A stretch of 50,283 nt of DNA from Sulfurimonas sp. RIFOXYB12_FULL_35_9 (GCA_001829715.1 MICC01000016.1:1-50283), one strand, 5' to 3'; numbered from the stretch's first letter, positions 7,571 to 17,500 are shown. Notes: generated by a model from the sequence alone, not told the origin. Program-made: numbers and translations.

Positions 7571-9751
7571 CTACTGATTTTCCCCGGATTTATCAGGAAG
7601 TCTATAAACAAAACCGGAGAGTGACCCATCTGATTTCATTATCGGCTTAAGCCTAATAGTAATATAAACATACCTATCATAAATCGAGTCAGACGAACCG
7701 TCTCTACTAAGTATCGGTCTATTGTTCTCAAGATATGTAAGTCCAAAGTCCCAACATCTTTTTTGGTATAAAAACCCAATTTCAAAACCTTTTTTTTCTC
7801 TTCTTTCTAAATCATAATTATGTTTAAAAGAATAAGAGTAATGTTTGTTGTATTTATAACCGACACTGGATGTCATATAGCTAGTAATCGGCGAAATTTC
7901 GGCACTCTTTTGCAGAAAAATATTTTTATACATATGTGATAAACCAACATTATAACTATCATCCGCATAAGAAATTTTATTGAAATTTTTAGAAAATGCA
8001 CTCTCCTCATAATTATAAAACATGTTATTATAAAAATTTATGCTATCGCTTATCTGATAATCCAACTCATTTTCTATCTCGTTTGTTTGTCCACCGTGTT
8101 CCTCGTATATAGTATTTTGTGCGAGTTTATGGTAGATTATCTGTCTTCCTGAAATATTATAAAGATAGTGTGAAAAGTAGAGCTGTAAATTCTCTTTAAT
8201 ATTTTCAATATTATAAAACTCACAAATCGGATTAAATCTATTTATATCATCAGAACAGTAATCTTTTTGCTCATCATAATACCCGTTCTCAAATTCACTT
8301 CCCGCTACTTGATATTGTGTACCGAAATCTATAACATGCGTAACTTCATCAAAAGCGCGTGTCAACTGAGATGACGCAGACACGGCATGATAATTTCTTG
8401 CAAATAGACCGCTATTATACTCATCCAGAGATATGCTTCCCTCTTCCTTGCCATTAAAATTGGTATGCTGTGCATATAGATTTGTTTTATAGGCTATATT
8501 CATCCGCTCGTCAAAAAGAGATGTTTGAAGAGTCAATGGAATATTTAAATCTGTCTGAGTCGCACTTTTACCTACACTTCTATAGTAATTATTGCTTTTT
8601 ATATCCATACTGTAAAGTAAATGATTCTCAAGCAGCGTATCAAGATATCTATGGTAGTGAAGTGCAGGAAGATTTTGAAGTGTTTTTTCATTGCTCTCTA
8701 ATGTTAAATCTTTATAATGTTTAAAATATGATCCAAAATAGTTATTATCCGTATTGTAAAAAAGATTTATTCTAGAGAGCAATTGTGTTGCTGTAGCATT
8801 TTTTGTCGTATCGTTTGCAGAGAGATTGATATAATCGACATCGTTCATATTGACAATATCCATATATAAACCGGACTGACCTTTTAGGTTTGTCTTAAAC
8901 CATTGGTTTATCACATCGCTGTTCTCATATAAAAAATTAAAGCCGTAATGTTTTTTATTTCCTAACTTGTTTTCAAGATAATAATCCTCTTGTTCTTGAA
9001 AAAAACCGGATGTTAAAGAGCCCTTTGAAATTTCGCTATCAACAAATCTAAACGTGGAGTACACACCTGAACCGCGATTTGTTCTTATCTGTGGTCTTAA
9101 ATCCAAATCCCACCAGTTTTGTTCTGCAATGAAGAGTGATTGTTCATAATAAAAACCTTCTTTGCTAGAGAACCCTATCATCGGAGGTAAAACGCCTGTT
9201 CTTCTTTTTGTATTGAGAGAGTAGCCGAAATATGGGGTATAAAAAACGGGAATATCATATATGTAGATTCTTGCATTATAGAGATTGAGCCACATCGTAT
9301 CCGTGTTGTACTCCGAGGATGTAAACTCCATTTTCCAAAGCGGATTATTTGGATCACACCCACTCATAACACCGGATTTTATATCTATATCGCTCTCTTT
9401 TGAGTAGCCATTTGCACCGCTTAGCCAAACATCGGCACTCTGTTCCAGCATGTAAAATGGTTTGAAAGTTCTCTCTTTTTGAGCTATATTCAGTTTTGCA
9501 TATTGCCCCAAAAATCGAATATTCTCTCCCTGAGTAGCATGAATATTTTCAAAAAGCTCAAGTTCGCCGCTATCTCTATTATAAATCGCTTTTTTTGCAC
9601 TCAGATAGTAGTCTTGATATACTACGACAACCTCGCCCTCTGCTGTAATAATATTGGCTTGTGTATCCATATTCGTTGCATATACTTCAACTCTATCATC
9701 TGCGGCTGCATATAGAGCAGATAAAATTAAAAATATAAATAACTTAAGCAT
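7571..9751 (-). CDS. lptD: LPS-assembly outer-membrane protein LptD
   Basis: A 726-residue outer-membrane beta-barrel that inserts lipopolysaccharide into the outer leaflet. A signal peptide (to about AAA, residue 17) precedes an LptA/OstA-like domain (about 20-130: VEVYATNMDTQANIITAEGE and similar short beta repeats). The rest is aromatic-rich alternating strands expected of the barrel, ending in VYRLPDKSGENQ. Only four cysteines are visible (SGCDP, DYCSDD, NPICEF, KRCWDF), the number used for the paired disulfides of E. coli LptD. The 3' end abuts the phosphoribosyltransferase gene, and the 5' end overlaps the end of the upstream RDD gene by 8 nt. No LptE partner is encoded here. Confidence 0.92.
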   Translation of the reverse strand: MLKLFIFLILSALYAAADDRVEVYATNMDTQANIITAEGEVVVVYQDYYLSAKKAIYNRDSGELELFENIHATQGENIRFLGQYAKLNIAQKERTFKPFYMLEQSADVWLSGANGYSKESDIDIKSGVMSGCDPNNPLWKMEFTSSEYNTDTMWLNLYNARIYIYDIPVFYTPYFGYSLNTKRRTGVLPPMIGFSSKEGFYYEQSLFIAEQNWWDLDLRPQIRTNRGSGVYSTFRFVDSEISKGSLTSGFFQEQEDYYLENKLGNKKHYGFNFLYENSDVINQWFKTNLKGQSGLYMDIVNMNDVDYINLSANDTTKNATATQLLSRINLFYNTDNNYFGSYFKHYKDLTLESNEKTLQNLPALHYHRYLDTLLENHLLYSMDIKSNNYYRSVGKSATQTDLNIPLTLQTSLFDERMNIAYKTNLYAQHTNFNGKEEGSISLDEYNSGLFARNYHAVSASSQLTRAFDEVTHVIDFGTQYQVAGSEFENGYYDEQKDYCSDDINRFNPICEFYNIENIKENLQLYFSHYLYNISGRQIIYHKLAQNTIYEEHGGQTNEIENELDYQISDSINFYNNMFYNYEESAFSKNFNKISYADDSYNVGLSHMYKNIFLQKSAEISPITSYMTSSVGYKYNKHYSYSFKHNYDLERREKKGFEIGFLYQKRCWDFGLTYLENNRPILSRDGSSDSIYDRYVYITIRLKPIMKSDGSLSGFVYRLPDKSGENQ

Positions 9752-10193
9752 TTATAACCAAAGTTTTGGCACTTTTATCATGCCAAGTTTGCCTAGATGG
9801 GTCTAAAAATCCCCATAGAAAGCCAAGGTAAAAGAGCATTTCACTAACTACCCTTACAAATGCGCGGTTTAGTGCAACGACTACATTTGGAGTTTGAAGA
9901 GTTTTTATCTCTATGACTCTTATCTTCATAGCGATTTTACCGAGTGTCGCACCATACTGCATGATAAAAAAAGCCTGATATATGATTTTTATCGCCATGT
10001 ATTCTAAAATAAACGTGTTTGTAAGCAAAATCATCTCTTCAACAGTTTTAGCCTCAAAAAAAGAGTTTCCCAATGCAAGAATAAGTAAAAGAGATAGCAA
10101 CATCTCATCTATGAAAAAAGCCATCCCTCTCTTTTTTATCGTTGCTAAAGTCATCCCCTCTCTATGAAGGAGATTTTCAATCTCCTCGTTCAC
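9744..10193 (-). CDS. RDD-family membrane protein
   Basis: A 149-residue inner-membrane protein of the RDD family, function unknown. It has an N-terminal [14 protein letters not shown] segment carrying the R...D pattern, followed by hydrophobic segments at about 28-45, 55-75 and a shorter one near 115-130. The conserved [13 protein letters not shown] motif (about 80-92) is typical of the family. The start is GTG at 10193, overlapping the purD stop (GTGA), and the 3' end overlaps lptD by 8 nt. It is therefore the middle gene of a purD-RDD-lptD-phosphoribosyltransferase-pnp transcription unit. RDD proteins have been linked to ion transport, but nothing here shows a substrate. Confidence 0.85.
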   Translation of the reverse strand: MNEEIENLLHREGMTLATIKKRGMAFFIDEMLLSLLLILALGNSFFEAKTVEEMILLTNTFILEYMAIKIIYQAFFIMQYGATLGKIAMKIRVIEIKTLQTPNVVVALNRAFVRVVSEMLFYLGFLWGFLDPSRQTWHDKSAKTLVINA

Positions 10194-11470
10194 TTTGCTT
10201 CTTTAAAAAGTGCTTGGTATGCTATGTCTGTTCTGAGTTTTTTACCTGCAAAATGAACTTGACCGCATCGCATATATGCTCTGTCTCTAGCCTCTTTTAT
10301 CGTATCTCCGACTCCAACACAAACTAAAACCCTGCCACCGTCTGCGTAAAGAACACCATCAACCATACTTACTCCGGCGTAAGAGATATGAGTATATTTC
10401 TGTACCTCTTCATGATATACATCATCAACTATTATTTCTGCAGGAGTTGAGTTTGAGTATGGATAATTTGCACTTGCCATAACTACACCTACCGCAAACT
10501 GTTTTGAGAACTCTACTTTTATTTCACCGAGTCTATTTGTTGCAGCTTTATAGAACATATCACTAACGCTTGAAGTCATAAGAGGCATCAGAATTTCACA
10601 CTCTGGATCTCCGAAGCGAACATTAAACTCTAAAGTAATCGGTTCACCCTTTACCACCATAACACCTATAAAAAGGACACCTTCAAAAGGAGCGCCCTCC
10701 TTTTTCATACCGTCTAAAGTAGGACGTATGATTCTGTCTCTGACTTTTTGATAAAGCACTTCATCGACTAAAGGTGTAGGAGCATAAGCACCCATTCCAC
10801 CCGTATTTGGTCCTTGATCATTATCCATTACTCTTTTGTGATCTTGCGCTGCAGGAAGAAGAATATAATCCTCTCCGTCACAAACTGCAAACATAGAAAG
10901 TTCATAACCGTCTAAAAACTCTTCTACGATAACTTTTAGTCCCGCATCGCCAAAACTTTTTCCGCTTAACATCTCAGAGATTGCTATTTTAGCCTCATCA
11001 TGACTTTGAGCGATAATAACACCTTTGCCTCCGCATAAGCCGTCTGCTTTTACGACAATAGGAGCCGTAAGTTTATCCGTAAATTTAAATGCGTCTTCTA
11101 TTGAAGATGTCTCTATATAACGAGCCGTAGGAATATCATATTTTGCTAAAAAGTTTTTCATATAAACTTTTGAACCCTCTAGCTGTGCCGCTTTCTTGCT
11201 TGGTCCAAAAATAGTAAGTCCATGTTCTTTAAAAATATCAACAACACCATCAACAAGCGGAGCTTCAGGTCCTACTATAGTCAATTCTATATCGTTATCT
11301 TTAGCAAACTGTGCAAGTTCGTTATAATCTTTTATATTTAGGTTTGTCCCTAAACTACAGGTTGCACCGTTTCCCGGCATAAAAAAAAGCTCATGCCCAT
11401 TTTTTTCGTTTAAAATAGCAAGAGCAATTGAATACTCTCTGCCGCCGCTGCCTAAAATTAAAATTTTCAT
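10190..11470 (-). CDS. purD: Phosphoribosylamine-glycine ligase (GARS)
   Basis: A 426-residue ATP-grasp enzyme that joins glycine to phosphoribosylamine, the second step of purine synthesis. Seen: N-terminal [15 protein letters not shown]-grasp stretches ([13 protein letters not shown] at about 136-148 and [13 protein letters not shown] at about 179-191), the family signature RFGDPECE (about 286-293), and [12 protein letters not shown] (about 220-231). The ATG at 11470 is preferred to GTG at 11476 because GGAG sits 5 nt upstream of it. The stop overlaps the start of the RDD gene. A 6S-like RNA ends about 70 nt upstream on the same strand, so purD may be read through from the 6S promoter. Confidence 0.96.
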   Translation of the reverse strand: MKILILGSGGREYSIALAILNEKNGHELFFMPGNGATCSLGTNLNIKDYNELAQFAKDNDIELTIVGPEAPLVDGVVDIFKEHGLTIFGPSKKAAQLEGSKVYMKNFLAKYDIPTARYIETSSIEDAFKFTDKLTAPIVVKADGLCGGKGVIIAQSHDEAKIAISEMLSGKSFGDAGLKVIVEEFLDGYELSMFAVCDGEDYILLPAAQDHKRVMDNDQGPNTGGMGAYAPTPLVDEVLYQKVRDRIIRPTLDGMKKEGAPFEGVLFIGVMVVKGEPITLEFNVRFGDPECEILMPLMTSSVSDMFYKAATNRLGEIKVEFSKQFAVGVVMASANYPYSNSTPAEIIVDDVYHEEVQKYTHISYAGVSMVDGVLYADGGRVLVCVGVGDTIKEARDRAYMRCGQVHFAGKKLRTDIAYQALFKEAK

Positions 11471-11540
11471 TAACACTCCGTAAATTAGTTAAAAAATATC
11501 TACTCAATATATCAAGAATAGACTAAAGAGATATTTTTGT

Positions 11541-11744
11541 AAAAACAGCCCGAGTAGCCGTCTCGCATTTGGCTTGGTTCTAAAAAGCCGTATTTGGGCG
11601 AAGAGAGAATTTTCTAACGGCAGCATTATCTCGACAGAGTTAACATATCTCAAACGATAGCACCGACACACGAAAACCCTACTAGTCCGCTATGTGAAAA
11701 TGTAGAACCCTCATAGTGCGATATGTCGAACCACCCAGACTGTT
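11541..11744 (-). ncRNA. ssrS: 6S RNA candidate
   Basis: A minus-strand transcript of about 200 nt that folds into a long rod. The ends pair over 12 bp (11733-11744 with 11544-11555), three pairs being G-U only on the minus strand. Further paired blocks follow inward: UCGCA/UGCGA, GGUUCUA/UAGAACC, then an open central region, then GGUUUUC/GAAAAUU and CGG..GC..UAUC with GAUA..GC..CCG. TATAAT lies at 11751-11756, exactly 6 nt before the first base of the terminal stem, and five U residues follow the last stem. A closing stem, central bubble and irregular apical arm are the hallmarks of 6S RNA, which binds housekeeping RNA polymerase. Position next to purD agrees with my recollection of the H. 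pylori 6S locus. Confidence 0.8.
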
Positions 11745-11750
11745 ACTACT

Positions 11751-11756
11751 ATTATA
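11751..11756 (-). promoter_or_regulatory. -10 box of the 6S-like RNA
   Basis: TATAAT on the minus strand, with 6 nt to the first nucleotide of the RNA's closing stem. Confidence 0.7.
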
Positions 11757-11784
11757 CAAAATATTTCTTGATTTTATTTGTAAG

Positions 11785-12426
11785 TTACTCTTTTATTTTT
11801 AGAGCAAGTTCAATACAACTCTCTATTGACGTACTTTCACTTACTATATATTCTACGCCCTGAGGTAAAAGATTTGCTGTTGTTTTACCAATTACTATAA
11901 TTTTAGCATCCGGATGTATAGAGTTATTTTTCAAAAAGCACTCTATTGAGGATGGAGATGTAAAGATAAGAGTAGAATCATCATCTACCCTTACATCTAA
12001 AATCTCTTGTGAACACTCACTCACATAGAGTATCTCTTCGTCTATATTATACCCCTCGTCTCTGCTTTTTTGAACAAAGTTGGAAGCTATCAATTCTGCT
12101 CTTAGATAGAGCCATTTTGTCTCTTTTGAAAACTCTTTTATGTTTTTTATAAGATTATCGCCATAGCCGTCACCGCTACACAAAACATTACCGCCAAACT
12201 CCTCATAAGCAACTGCCGTTTTAACCGAAACACATAGAGCAGGAATACCTATAAAATCTTTTTTATCATATTGCTCTAATGCTTTTACGGTCTGTTTTGA
12301 CGTAATAATCAAATACTCATATTTAGAAAAATCAATATCAGGCTTTAAATACCTTACATCTAAAGATTTTACATTTTTTGCATGTTTGCTCTTTGAAGTA
12401 GCAAAAAGATAGATACTCTTTGGCAT
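11785..12426 (-). CDS. hemD: Uroporphyrinogen-III synthase
   Basis: A 213-residue protein that closes and inverts ring D of hydroxymethylbilane to give uroporphyrinogen III for haem. The family is poorly conserved; seen here are the early YLIITSKQTVKAL stretch (about residues 38-50), a central DDSTLIFTSPSSIECFL (about 146-162), and the C-terminal IIVIGKTTANLL (about 174-185), matching the two-lobe HemD pattern. The ATG at 12426, 9 nt after the guaA stop (12438), gives the natural N terminus MPKSIYLFATSK; the longer frame from 12447 would start inside guaA. It is the last gene of the guaA-hemD unit, followed by the 6S promoter. Confidence 0.88.
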   Translation of the reverse strand: MPKSIYLFATSKSKHAKNVKSLDVRYLKPDIDFSKYEYLIITSKQTVKALEQYDKKDFIGIPALCVSVKTAVAYEEFGGNVLCSGDGYGDNLIKNIKEFSKETKWLYLRAELIASNFVQKSRDEGYNIDEEILYVSECSQEILDVRVDDDSTLIFTSPSSIECFLKNNSIHPDAKIIVIGKTTANLLPQGVEYIVSESTSIESCIELALKIKE

Positions 12427-12437
12427 AATAAGTTGTC

Positions 12438-13988
12438 TTACTCCCATTCTATCGTAGCAGGCGGCTTTGAACTTATATCGTAAACTACACGATTAATTCC
12501 ATCTACTTCATTAATTATTCTTCTAGAAATTCTCTCTAACAAATCATGCGGAAGATGTGCAAAAGTTGCCGTCATTCCATCAACTGCTTCGACAACTCTG
12601 ACACAGACCGTATTGTCATAAGTTCTGTTATCACCCATTACGCCTACCGATTTTACATTTAATAAAACGACAAATGCCTGCCAAGTTTTTGCATAGTATC
12701 CGCTTGCTTTTAATTCATCCAACAAAATAACATCTGCTTCACGAAGAAGATCTAAGTCCGCTTGATTTACATCGCCCATAATACGAATCGCAAGTCCCGG
12801 TCCAGGGAATGGATGACGGTTAATCATAGACTCTGGAAGTCCAAGCTCTAAGCCGATTTTGCGAACTTCATCTTTAAATAGTTCACGAAGAGGCTCAATC
12901 AGTTCAAAATCCATCCAGTCAGGCAATCCACCGACATTATGGTGCGATTTTATAACTTCTGAAGGTCCGTTAACTGAAATAGATTCTATAACATCAGGGT
13001 AAAGCGTGCCTTGAGCTAAAAACTTGATACCGTCATGCTTTTTAGCCTCTTTTTCAAACTCTTCTATAAATGTATGCCCGATAATTTTTCGTTTTGTCTC
13101 AGGATCACTTACACCCGCTAATTTGCTTAAGAAACTCTCTCTTGCGTCAACAACTACCAAAGGTACTTTGAGATTGATTTTAAACACCTCTTCAACCTGT
13201 TCTCTCTCGCCTTTACGCAAAAGTCCATTGTCCACAAAAACAGGAACAAGCTGCTCACCGATTGCCTCATAAAGCATAGCTGCAACAACCGAACTGTCAA
13301 CTCCGCCGCTTAGTCCGCAAAGAACTTTTCCGTTTCCGACTCTCTCTCTGATAATCTTAATCTGCTCTTTTAAGAAATGCTCCATCTTCCATTTCTCTGT
13401 AACACCGCAGATAGTTCTTGCAAAGTTGCGAAGCATCAAATAGCCCTCTTCAGAGTGCTGAACTTCCGGATGATACTGCATCGCATAAACACGTCTTTTC
13501 TCATCTGCGATGGCTGCATAAGGAGAGTTGGCGGATATTGCTATAGGCGTAAATCCTTCAGGAAGAACATCAACCTTATCGCTATGGCTCATCCAAACAA
13601 CTCTATCATCGTCACAATCTTTTAAAAGAGGCGAACAACCTTCGCCTGTATTAATAATCTTTAATTCTGCTTTTCCGTACTCATGGTGGGACGAACGAAC
13701 TACACTACCACCAAAATCTACCGCAATTCTCTGCATGCCGTAGCAAATGCCAAGAATAGGTATTCCCATTTGATAAACACCTTGATCCACCACATATGCA
13801 TCTTTATTGTAAACCGAAGATGGTCCGCCGCTTAAAATAATGCCTTTTGGATTTTTAGCTTTTATATCTTCCACTTTTGTATGGTATGGAAGAATTTCAC
13901 AATAAATTTTATCTTCGCGCAAACGGCGAGCTATAAGTTGAGTATATTGAGATCCGAAATCTAATACTATAATGCTAACATCTGTCAT
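12438..13988 (-). CDS. guaA: GMP synthase (glutamine-hydrolysing)
   Basis: A 516-residue enzyme that aminates XMP to GMP. The N-terminal class I glutamine amidotransferase domain has the nucleophile cysteine in GICYGMQR (about 83-90) and the YHPE histidine-glutamate pair (about 170-173). The ATP-pyrophosphatase domain has the P-loop [10 protein letters not shown] (about 225-234), and the C-terminal dimerisation domain ends in [12 protein letters not shown]. Length is normal. The ATG at 13988, after AAGGTAATCAG, was chosen over an upstream frame adding 12 residues without a family match. hemD follows directly. Confidence 0.97.
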   Translation of the reverse strand: MTDVSIIVLDFGSQYTQLIARRLREDKIYCEILPYHTKVEDIKAKNPKGIILSGGPSSVYNKDAYVVDQGVYQMGIPILGICYGMQRIAVDFGGSVVRSSHHEYGKAELKIINTGEGCSPLLKDCDDDRVVWMSHSDKVDVLPEGFTPIAISANSPYAAIADEKRRVYAMQYHPEVQHSEEGYLMLRNFARTICGVTEKWKMEHFLKEQIKIIRERVGNGKVLCGLSGGVDSSVVAAMLYEAIGEQLVPVFVDNGLLRKGEREQVEEVFKINLKVPLVVVDARESFLSKLAGVSDPETKRKIIGHTFIEEFEKEAKKHDGIKFLAQGTLYPDVIESISVNGPSEVIKSHHNVGGLPDWMDFELIEPLRELFKDEVRKIGLELGLPESMINRHPFPGPGLAIRIMGDVNQADLDLLREADVILLDELKASGYYAKTWQAFVVLLNVKSVGVMGDNRTYDNTVCVRVVEAVDGMTATFAHLPHDLLERISRRIINEVDGINRVVYDISSKPPATIEWE

Positions 13989-14036
13989 CTGATTACCTTT
14001 AAAAAGAGTGTTTTGAAGTGCCAAATAGGCGTTAAG

Positions 14037-14065
14037 AGGGTACGTACCCTTTTGATAACAAAAGG
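14037..14065 (-). terminator. Hairpin pair between nhaD and guaA
   Basis: CCTTTTG/CAAAAGG (14048-14065, loop of 4) overlaps the perfect palindrome AGGGTACGTACCCT (14037-14050), so only one can form at a time. A terminator of nhaD or a guaA leader element are both possible; no U-run follows. Confidence 0.35.
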
Positions 14066-14080
14066 ATACAATAAGTTTGT

Positions 14081-15463
14081 TTAATGTTTAATATAGAGAC
14101 CCAACACCTGATACTGCACATACCAAATAGCAACTGACACCACATAGCCTATAAATATAGTCCATGAATATTTCATGTGTGAGCCAAACGTATATATTCC
14201 AGGCAGTTTGCCCATTACACCTACACCTGCTGCAGAACCAAATGAGATGAGTGAACCACCGACTCCTGCAGTCATAGTTACAAGCATCCACTGGTCAACG
14301 CCCATGTCTGGATTTGCTTTTAAAATAGCAGACATAACAGGAACATTATCTACGATGGCAGATAAAAATCCAACACCTATATTTGCCCATGTAGAGCCTA
14401 AAACAGAAGGGTCATACACAACAGCCGCAAGAGATAGCCAGCCTACAAAATAGAGTGCTCCGACCGCAGCTAAAATACCGAAGAAGAATAGAAGAGTATT
14501 ATTCTCTATCTTTGCAATGGAGTGAAAAACATTGAACTCACTTTTATGAACTTTTTTAAGTCTATAAGCAAAGAGTTTAAGAAGTGACAATCCAAAAAGC
14601 ATTCCCCACATTGCCGGTAAGTGAAGTACTTGATGCGAAAAAACAGCACATAGTATTGTAAATACGCCAAGACCTATAACAACTTCTGCACCCTTCATCA
14701 TCTCAGGCTTTTTCTCTGTACTTGCATCAAAGTGAGGAGTCTCATCAGGCACAAATCTGCTAAGCAAATAGCCTGTTACAAGAAACCCTCCAATTGCAGA
14801 TGGAAACAGAAATAAAAAGTCAACAAATTCACCCTTTCCTGCCGCCCATGCCATAAGTGTCGTAATGTCTCCAAAAGGACTCCATGCACCGCCTGCATTT
14901 GCAGCAACTACTATATTTATAGCTCCCGGAACTAAAAATGAAGCTTTTTGACGCTCAATCGTAATAAGAACGGTTGATAAGATGAGAGCTGTTGTTAAGT
15001 TGTCTGCAACCGGAGAGATAAAAAATGCCAATAAACCGGTAGCCCAAAAGAGTTTTTTATAGCTATACCCTTTTGAAACAAGGTTATATTTAAGTCTGTC
15101 AAAAATACCCATGTGAATCATAGATTCAATGTAGACCATAGCAACAAACAAGAAGAAAAAGATCTGTGCAATCTCTAAAATAATATGCTCAACTTGTGTA
15201 TGGACAAGATCCATATTCATACCGTTTAGCGCATAATAAAAAGCAATCAAAATAAAAAGAAAAGTACCTGCGAAGAGAGCCGGCTTGGCTTTGTCTATAT
15301 GGTATTTCTCCTCAGCGGCAACAAAGTAATACCCGATTACAAATATGATTAGGGAAGCAAATCCAACCCATGTCATGGTCAAATCAGGAATCACATCGCT
15401 GCTGCCCCCCGAGCTTGCAAATGCAAAACTAAAACTAAACATAATAATTAACAACTTAATCAC
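14081..15463 (-). CDS. nhaD: NhaD-type Na+/H+ antiporter
   Basis: A 460-residue polytopic inner-membrane protein of the ArsB/NhaD ion-transporter superfamily, expected to expel sodium in exchange for protons. It shows about a dozen hydrophobic segments and the NhaD-type stretches [15 protein letters not shown] (about residues 148-162), [18 protein letters not shown] (about 187-204) and [16 protein letters not shown] (about 370-385), whose paired aspartates and asparagines are the proposed ion-binding residues. A signal-like helix begins the protein. GTG at 15463 is preferred because AAGGA lies 5 nt upstream; an ATG two codons earlier (15469) has no room for a ribosome-binding site. It overlaps the 3' end of nadB. 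Confidence 0.93.
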   Translation of the reverse strand: MIKLLIIMFSFSFAFASSGGSSDVIPDLTMTWVGFASLIIFVIGYYFVAAEEKYHIDKAKPALFAGTFLFILIAFYYALNGMNMDLVHTQVEHIILEIAQIFFFLFVAMVYIESMIHMGIFDRLKYNLVSKGYSYKKLFWATGLLAFFISPVADNLTTALILSTVLITIERQKASFLVPGAINIVVAANAGGAWSPFGDITTLMAWAAGKGEFVDFLFLFPSAIGGFLVTGYLLSRFVPDETPHFDASTEKKPEMMKGAEVVIGLGVFTILCAVFSHQVLHLPAMWGMLFGLSLLKLFAYRLKKVHKSEFNVFHSIAKIENNTLLFFFGILAAVGALYFVGWLSLAAVVYDPSVLGSTWANIGVGFLSAIVDNVPVMSAILKANPDMGVDQWMLVTMTAGVGGSLISFGSAAGVGVMGKLPGIYTFGSHMKYSWTIFIGYVVSVAIWYVQYQVLGLYIKH

Positions 15464-16907
15464 TATCATCCTTTTTTATAAAATGTACTCCGATAGACTC
15501 ATCTCTTGCTAATGCAGCAAGCACAATCTCTTTTGCCGTAAGTAGACGAAATTTCAGAAGTTTACCGATTTTTTCATTTAAAAGAGCATTAATTTGATCC
15601 AATGCACTCTTTAAACCCTTTTTTGTTCTTACAATGGAAACGTTCTCCCACATGATTTTTCTAAGGAGATTTTTTTTCTCTTTATCCTCTTTATAGCTCA
15701 TTACCTCATCGCTTACTTCAAATTCGATATCTTTTTTAACATGCTTCTTTTTTAAAATATCTTCAACTGCTCTCTTTCCAAAAACAAGTCCCTCTAAAAG
15801 AGAGTTAGAAGCAAGTCTGTTTGCGCCGTGGACTTTTGTAGAGGCAACTTCACCTATGGCATAAAGAGATTTAATGCTCGGAACTGCACCGTTTATGTCA
15901 GTTTTAATTCCACCTATTGCATAATGAAAAGCAGGTGAGATAGGAACTCTCTGTTTTGGAACGTCAAAACCCAGTAGCTGTAAATTTTTATACAGGTTTG
16001 GAAATCTTTTCGTAAAGTAAACATGGTCAAAGTTTTTAAACGACAAATATGTCTGCAAACCTGTTTTTTTATTATGGTCATATATCGCTTTACTCACTAT
16101 ATCTCTTGAGGCAAGTTCCCCTCTCTCGTCATAATCAAAAAGAAATCTTCTTCCCTCTTCATCTTCAACAGTAGCACCCTCGCCTCTTAAAGCCTCCGTC
16201 AAAAGCAATTTTTGAGCAGAGTCGTTATCTACATAGACGGTAGGATGAAACTGCATCATCTCCATGTCGGCAAGCTCTATACCCTTCATAACACAAAGAC
16301 CTTGCATATCCGCACTGATACATGGTGCGTTTGTATGATACGCGTACAATGAGCCTACTCCGCCGCTTGCGATTATCACATTGTCGGCATAAATATTTCT
16401 GCGTTCTCTGTGATCAAGAACCGTTACACCGTAGCACTCACCATCTTTTATAAGCAAATCCACTACTCTGGCATCGGTTAGCATCGGATGAGGATTTTGC
16501 TCTAACAAAAAGTAGTGCATGTATCTGCCCGTTGCATCTCCTCCGGCATGGAGTATTCGCTCTTTTGAGTGAGCCGCCTCTTTTGTATAGAGAAGTTTTC
16601 CGTCTTTATCTCTGTCAAACTCAAATCCGCGAGCGATGAGATCATCTATAATGGCTTTTGAACTCTCGCTCAGCACTCTTACAGCCTCTTCACTACAAAG
16701 TCCTGCTCCTGCATCAAGCGTATCTTGTACATGCAAAGGGATATCCTCCGCATCAATCGCCAGAGCTATACCGCCTTGAGCATAGAAACTGTTACACTTA
16801 AATGTCTCTCTTTTGTTTATTATGAGAACTTTTTTATTACGAGATAGGTGCATAGCGGCGTAAAGACCTGCCACGCCTGCACCTACTATTATTACATCAT
16901 ATTTCAT
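15456..16907 (-). CDS. nadB: L-aspartate oxidase
   Basis: A 483-residue FAD enzyme that oxidises L-aspartate to iminoaspartate, the first step of de novo NAD synthesis. The N-terminal dinucleotide-binding motif is VGAGVAGLYAA (about residues 8-18). Further family stretches are NSFYAQGGIALA (about 39-50), SGGVGSLYAYHTN (about 181-193), EMMQFHPTVYV (about 216-226) and the flavin-binding HGANRLASNSLLEG (about 359-372). The helical C-terminal domain is shorter than in E. coli, ending near residue 483. It overlaps nhaD at its 3' end and the small lipoprotein gene at its 5' end by 4 nt (ATGA). No other nad gene is in the window. Confidence 0.95.
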   Translation of the reverse strand: MKYDVIIVGAGVAGLYAAMHLSRNKKVLIINKRETFKCNSFYAQGGIALAIDAEDIPLHVQDTLDAGAGLCSEEAVRVLSESSKAIIDDLIARGFEFDRDKDGKLLYTKEAAHSKERILHAGGDATGRYMHYFLLEQNPHPMLTDARVVDLLIKDGECYGVTVLDHRERRNIYADNVIIASGGVGSLYAYHTNAPCISADMQGLCVMKGIELADMEMMQFHPTVYVDNDSAQKLLLTEALRGEGATVEDEEGRRFLFDYDERGELASRDIVSKAIYDHNKKTGLQTYLSFKNFDHVYFTKRFPNLYKNLQLLGFDVPKQRVPISPAFHYAIGGIKTDINGAVPSIKSLYAIGEVASTKVHGANRLASNSLLEGLVFGKRAVEDILKKKHVKKDIEFEVSDEVMSYKEDKEKKNLLRKIMWENVSIVRTKKGLKSALDQINALLNEKIGKLLKFRLLTAKEIVLAALARDESIGVHFIKKDDSD

Positions 16908-17038
16908 CTGCTGCTTTCATTGTTATTGCCGCTAGGCTTTTTAATAATAAATTTTACATTCTTATCACTCTGCGGTGCAGAGTCTAAATAATATGGGTCA
17001 CCCCTGTACCCACATCCACTCAAACTTAACAAAAACAT
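16904..17038 (-). CDS. Small lipoprotein, LptM-like
   Basis: A 44-residue protein with a short hydrophobic start and the lipobox LSLSGCGYRGDPYYL; the cysteine is at residue 9. The CG-x-G-x-x-YY pattern after the lipid-anchored cysteine resembles LptM (YifL), the small lipoprotein that helps LptD assembly in enterobacteria. This is inference from a very short motif. The ATG at 17038 was chosen because a TATAAT at 17072-17077 would start the transcript downstream of earlier possible starts. The signal peptide is unusually short and lacks basic residues, so a start at a TTG upstream cannot be excluded. The stop overlaps the nadB start. Confidence 0.55.
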   Translation of the reverse strand: MFLLSLSGCGYRGDPYYLDSAPQSDKNVKFIIKKPSGNNNESSR

Positions 17039-17040
17039 TG

Positions 17041-17046
17041 CTATAA
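17041..17046 (+). promoter_or_regulatory. Predicted -10 box for DUF721-uvrC
   Basis: CTATAAT on the plus strand, only 7 nt before the ATG at 17054, which would give a leaderless or near-leaderless mRNA. Confidence 0.45.
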
Positions 17047-17053
17047 TTACCAG

Positions 17054-17500
17054 ATGAAAAACGCTAGTCAAATTATAAATTCCATTCAAAGCAGACCTCA
17101 ATTCTCTAAACTATCTTATTATAAATGTATAAAAATAGTTCAATCTATGTTTACTCCGCCTATACAAAAAATGATTAACTTTGCCTACATCAAAAACAGA
17201 ACTCTATTTTTTGTATTTAATCATCCTGTTGGGAAACAAGAGTTTGATAATAGTATACAAAGCATTAAAAGTGCTTTAAAGTTCCTTATGCCACAAGAGT
17301 GCAAAGAGTGCGATGAGAATCTGTTTGATGACATAAAAGCTTTTGTAACGCACACTCCAAAAAAGCAAGAAGAAGAATTCAAAGAGATAATGCAAGTTTA
17401 CAAAGAGCGTTCAAGCGGTAATTTTGAGATAAATGTCCATGATGAAAAGTTAGATTCACTCATCCGCTCCATCCAAGAGATCATTAAGAGCCGTAAATGA
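17054..17500 (+). CDS. DUF721 (DciA-like) protein
   Basis: A 148-residue basic protein with the N-terminal DUF721 pattern ([21 protein letters not shown] at about 43-63, then a helix with KFLMPQE). DciA proteins recruit the replicative helicase in bacteria that lack DnaC or DnaI. The C-terminal half is charged and probably helical or disordered. The stop overlaps the uvrC start (ATGA), so the two are translationally coupled. The ATG at 17054 has no Shine-Dalgarno sequence and lies 7 nt from a -10 box; the family match begins early in the protein, so a much later start is unlikely. Assignment to DciA rests on family resemblance and size. Confidence 0.7.
   Translation: MKNASQIINSIQSRPQFSKLSYYKCIKIVQSMFTPPIQKMINFAYIKNRTLFFVFNHPVGKQEFDNSIQSIKSALKFLMPQECKECDENLFDDIKAFVTHTPKKQEEEFKEIMQVYKERSSGNFEINVHDEKLDSLIRSIQEIIKSRK
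17072..17077 (-). promoter_or_regulatory. Predicted -10 box for lipoprotein-nadB-nhaD
   Basis: TATAAT on the minus strand, about 34 nt upstream of the lipoprotein ATG. It lies inside the coding start of the divergent DUF721 gene. Confidence 0.4.

Noticed and set aside
11477..11784. tmRNA, RNase P RNA or SRP RNA
   Set aside because: None of their conserved cores is present on either strand; the rod with a closing stem fits 6S RNA.
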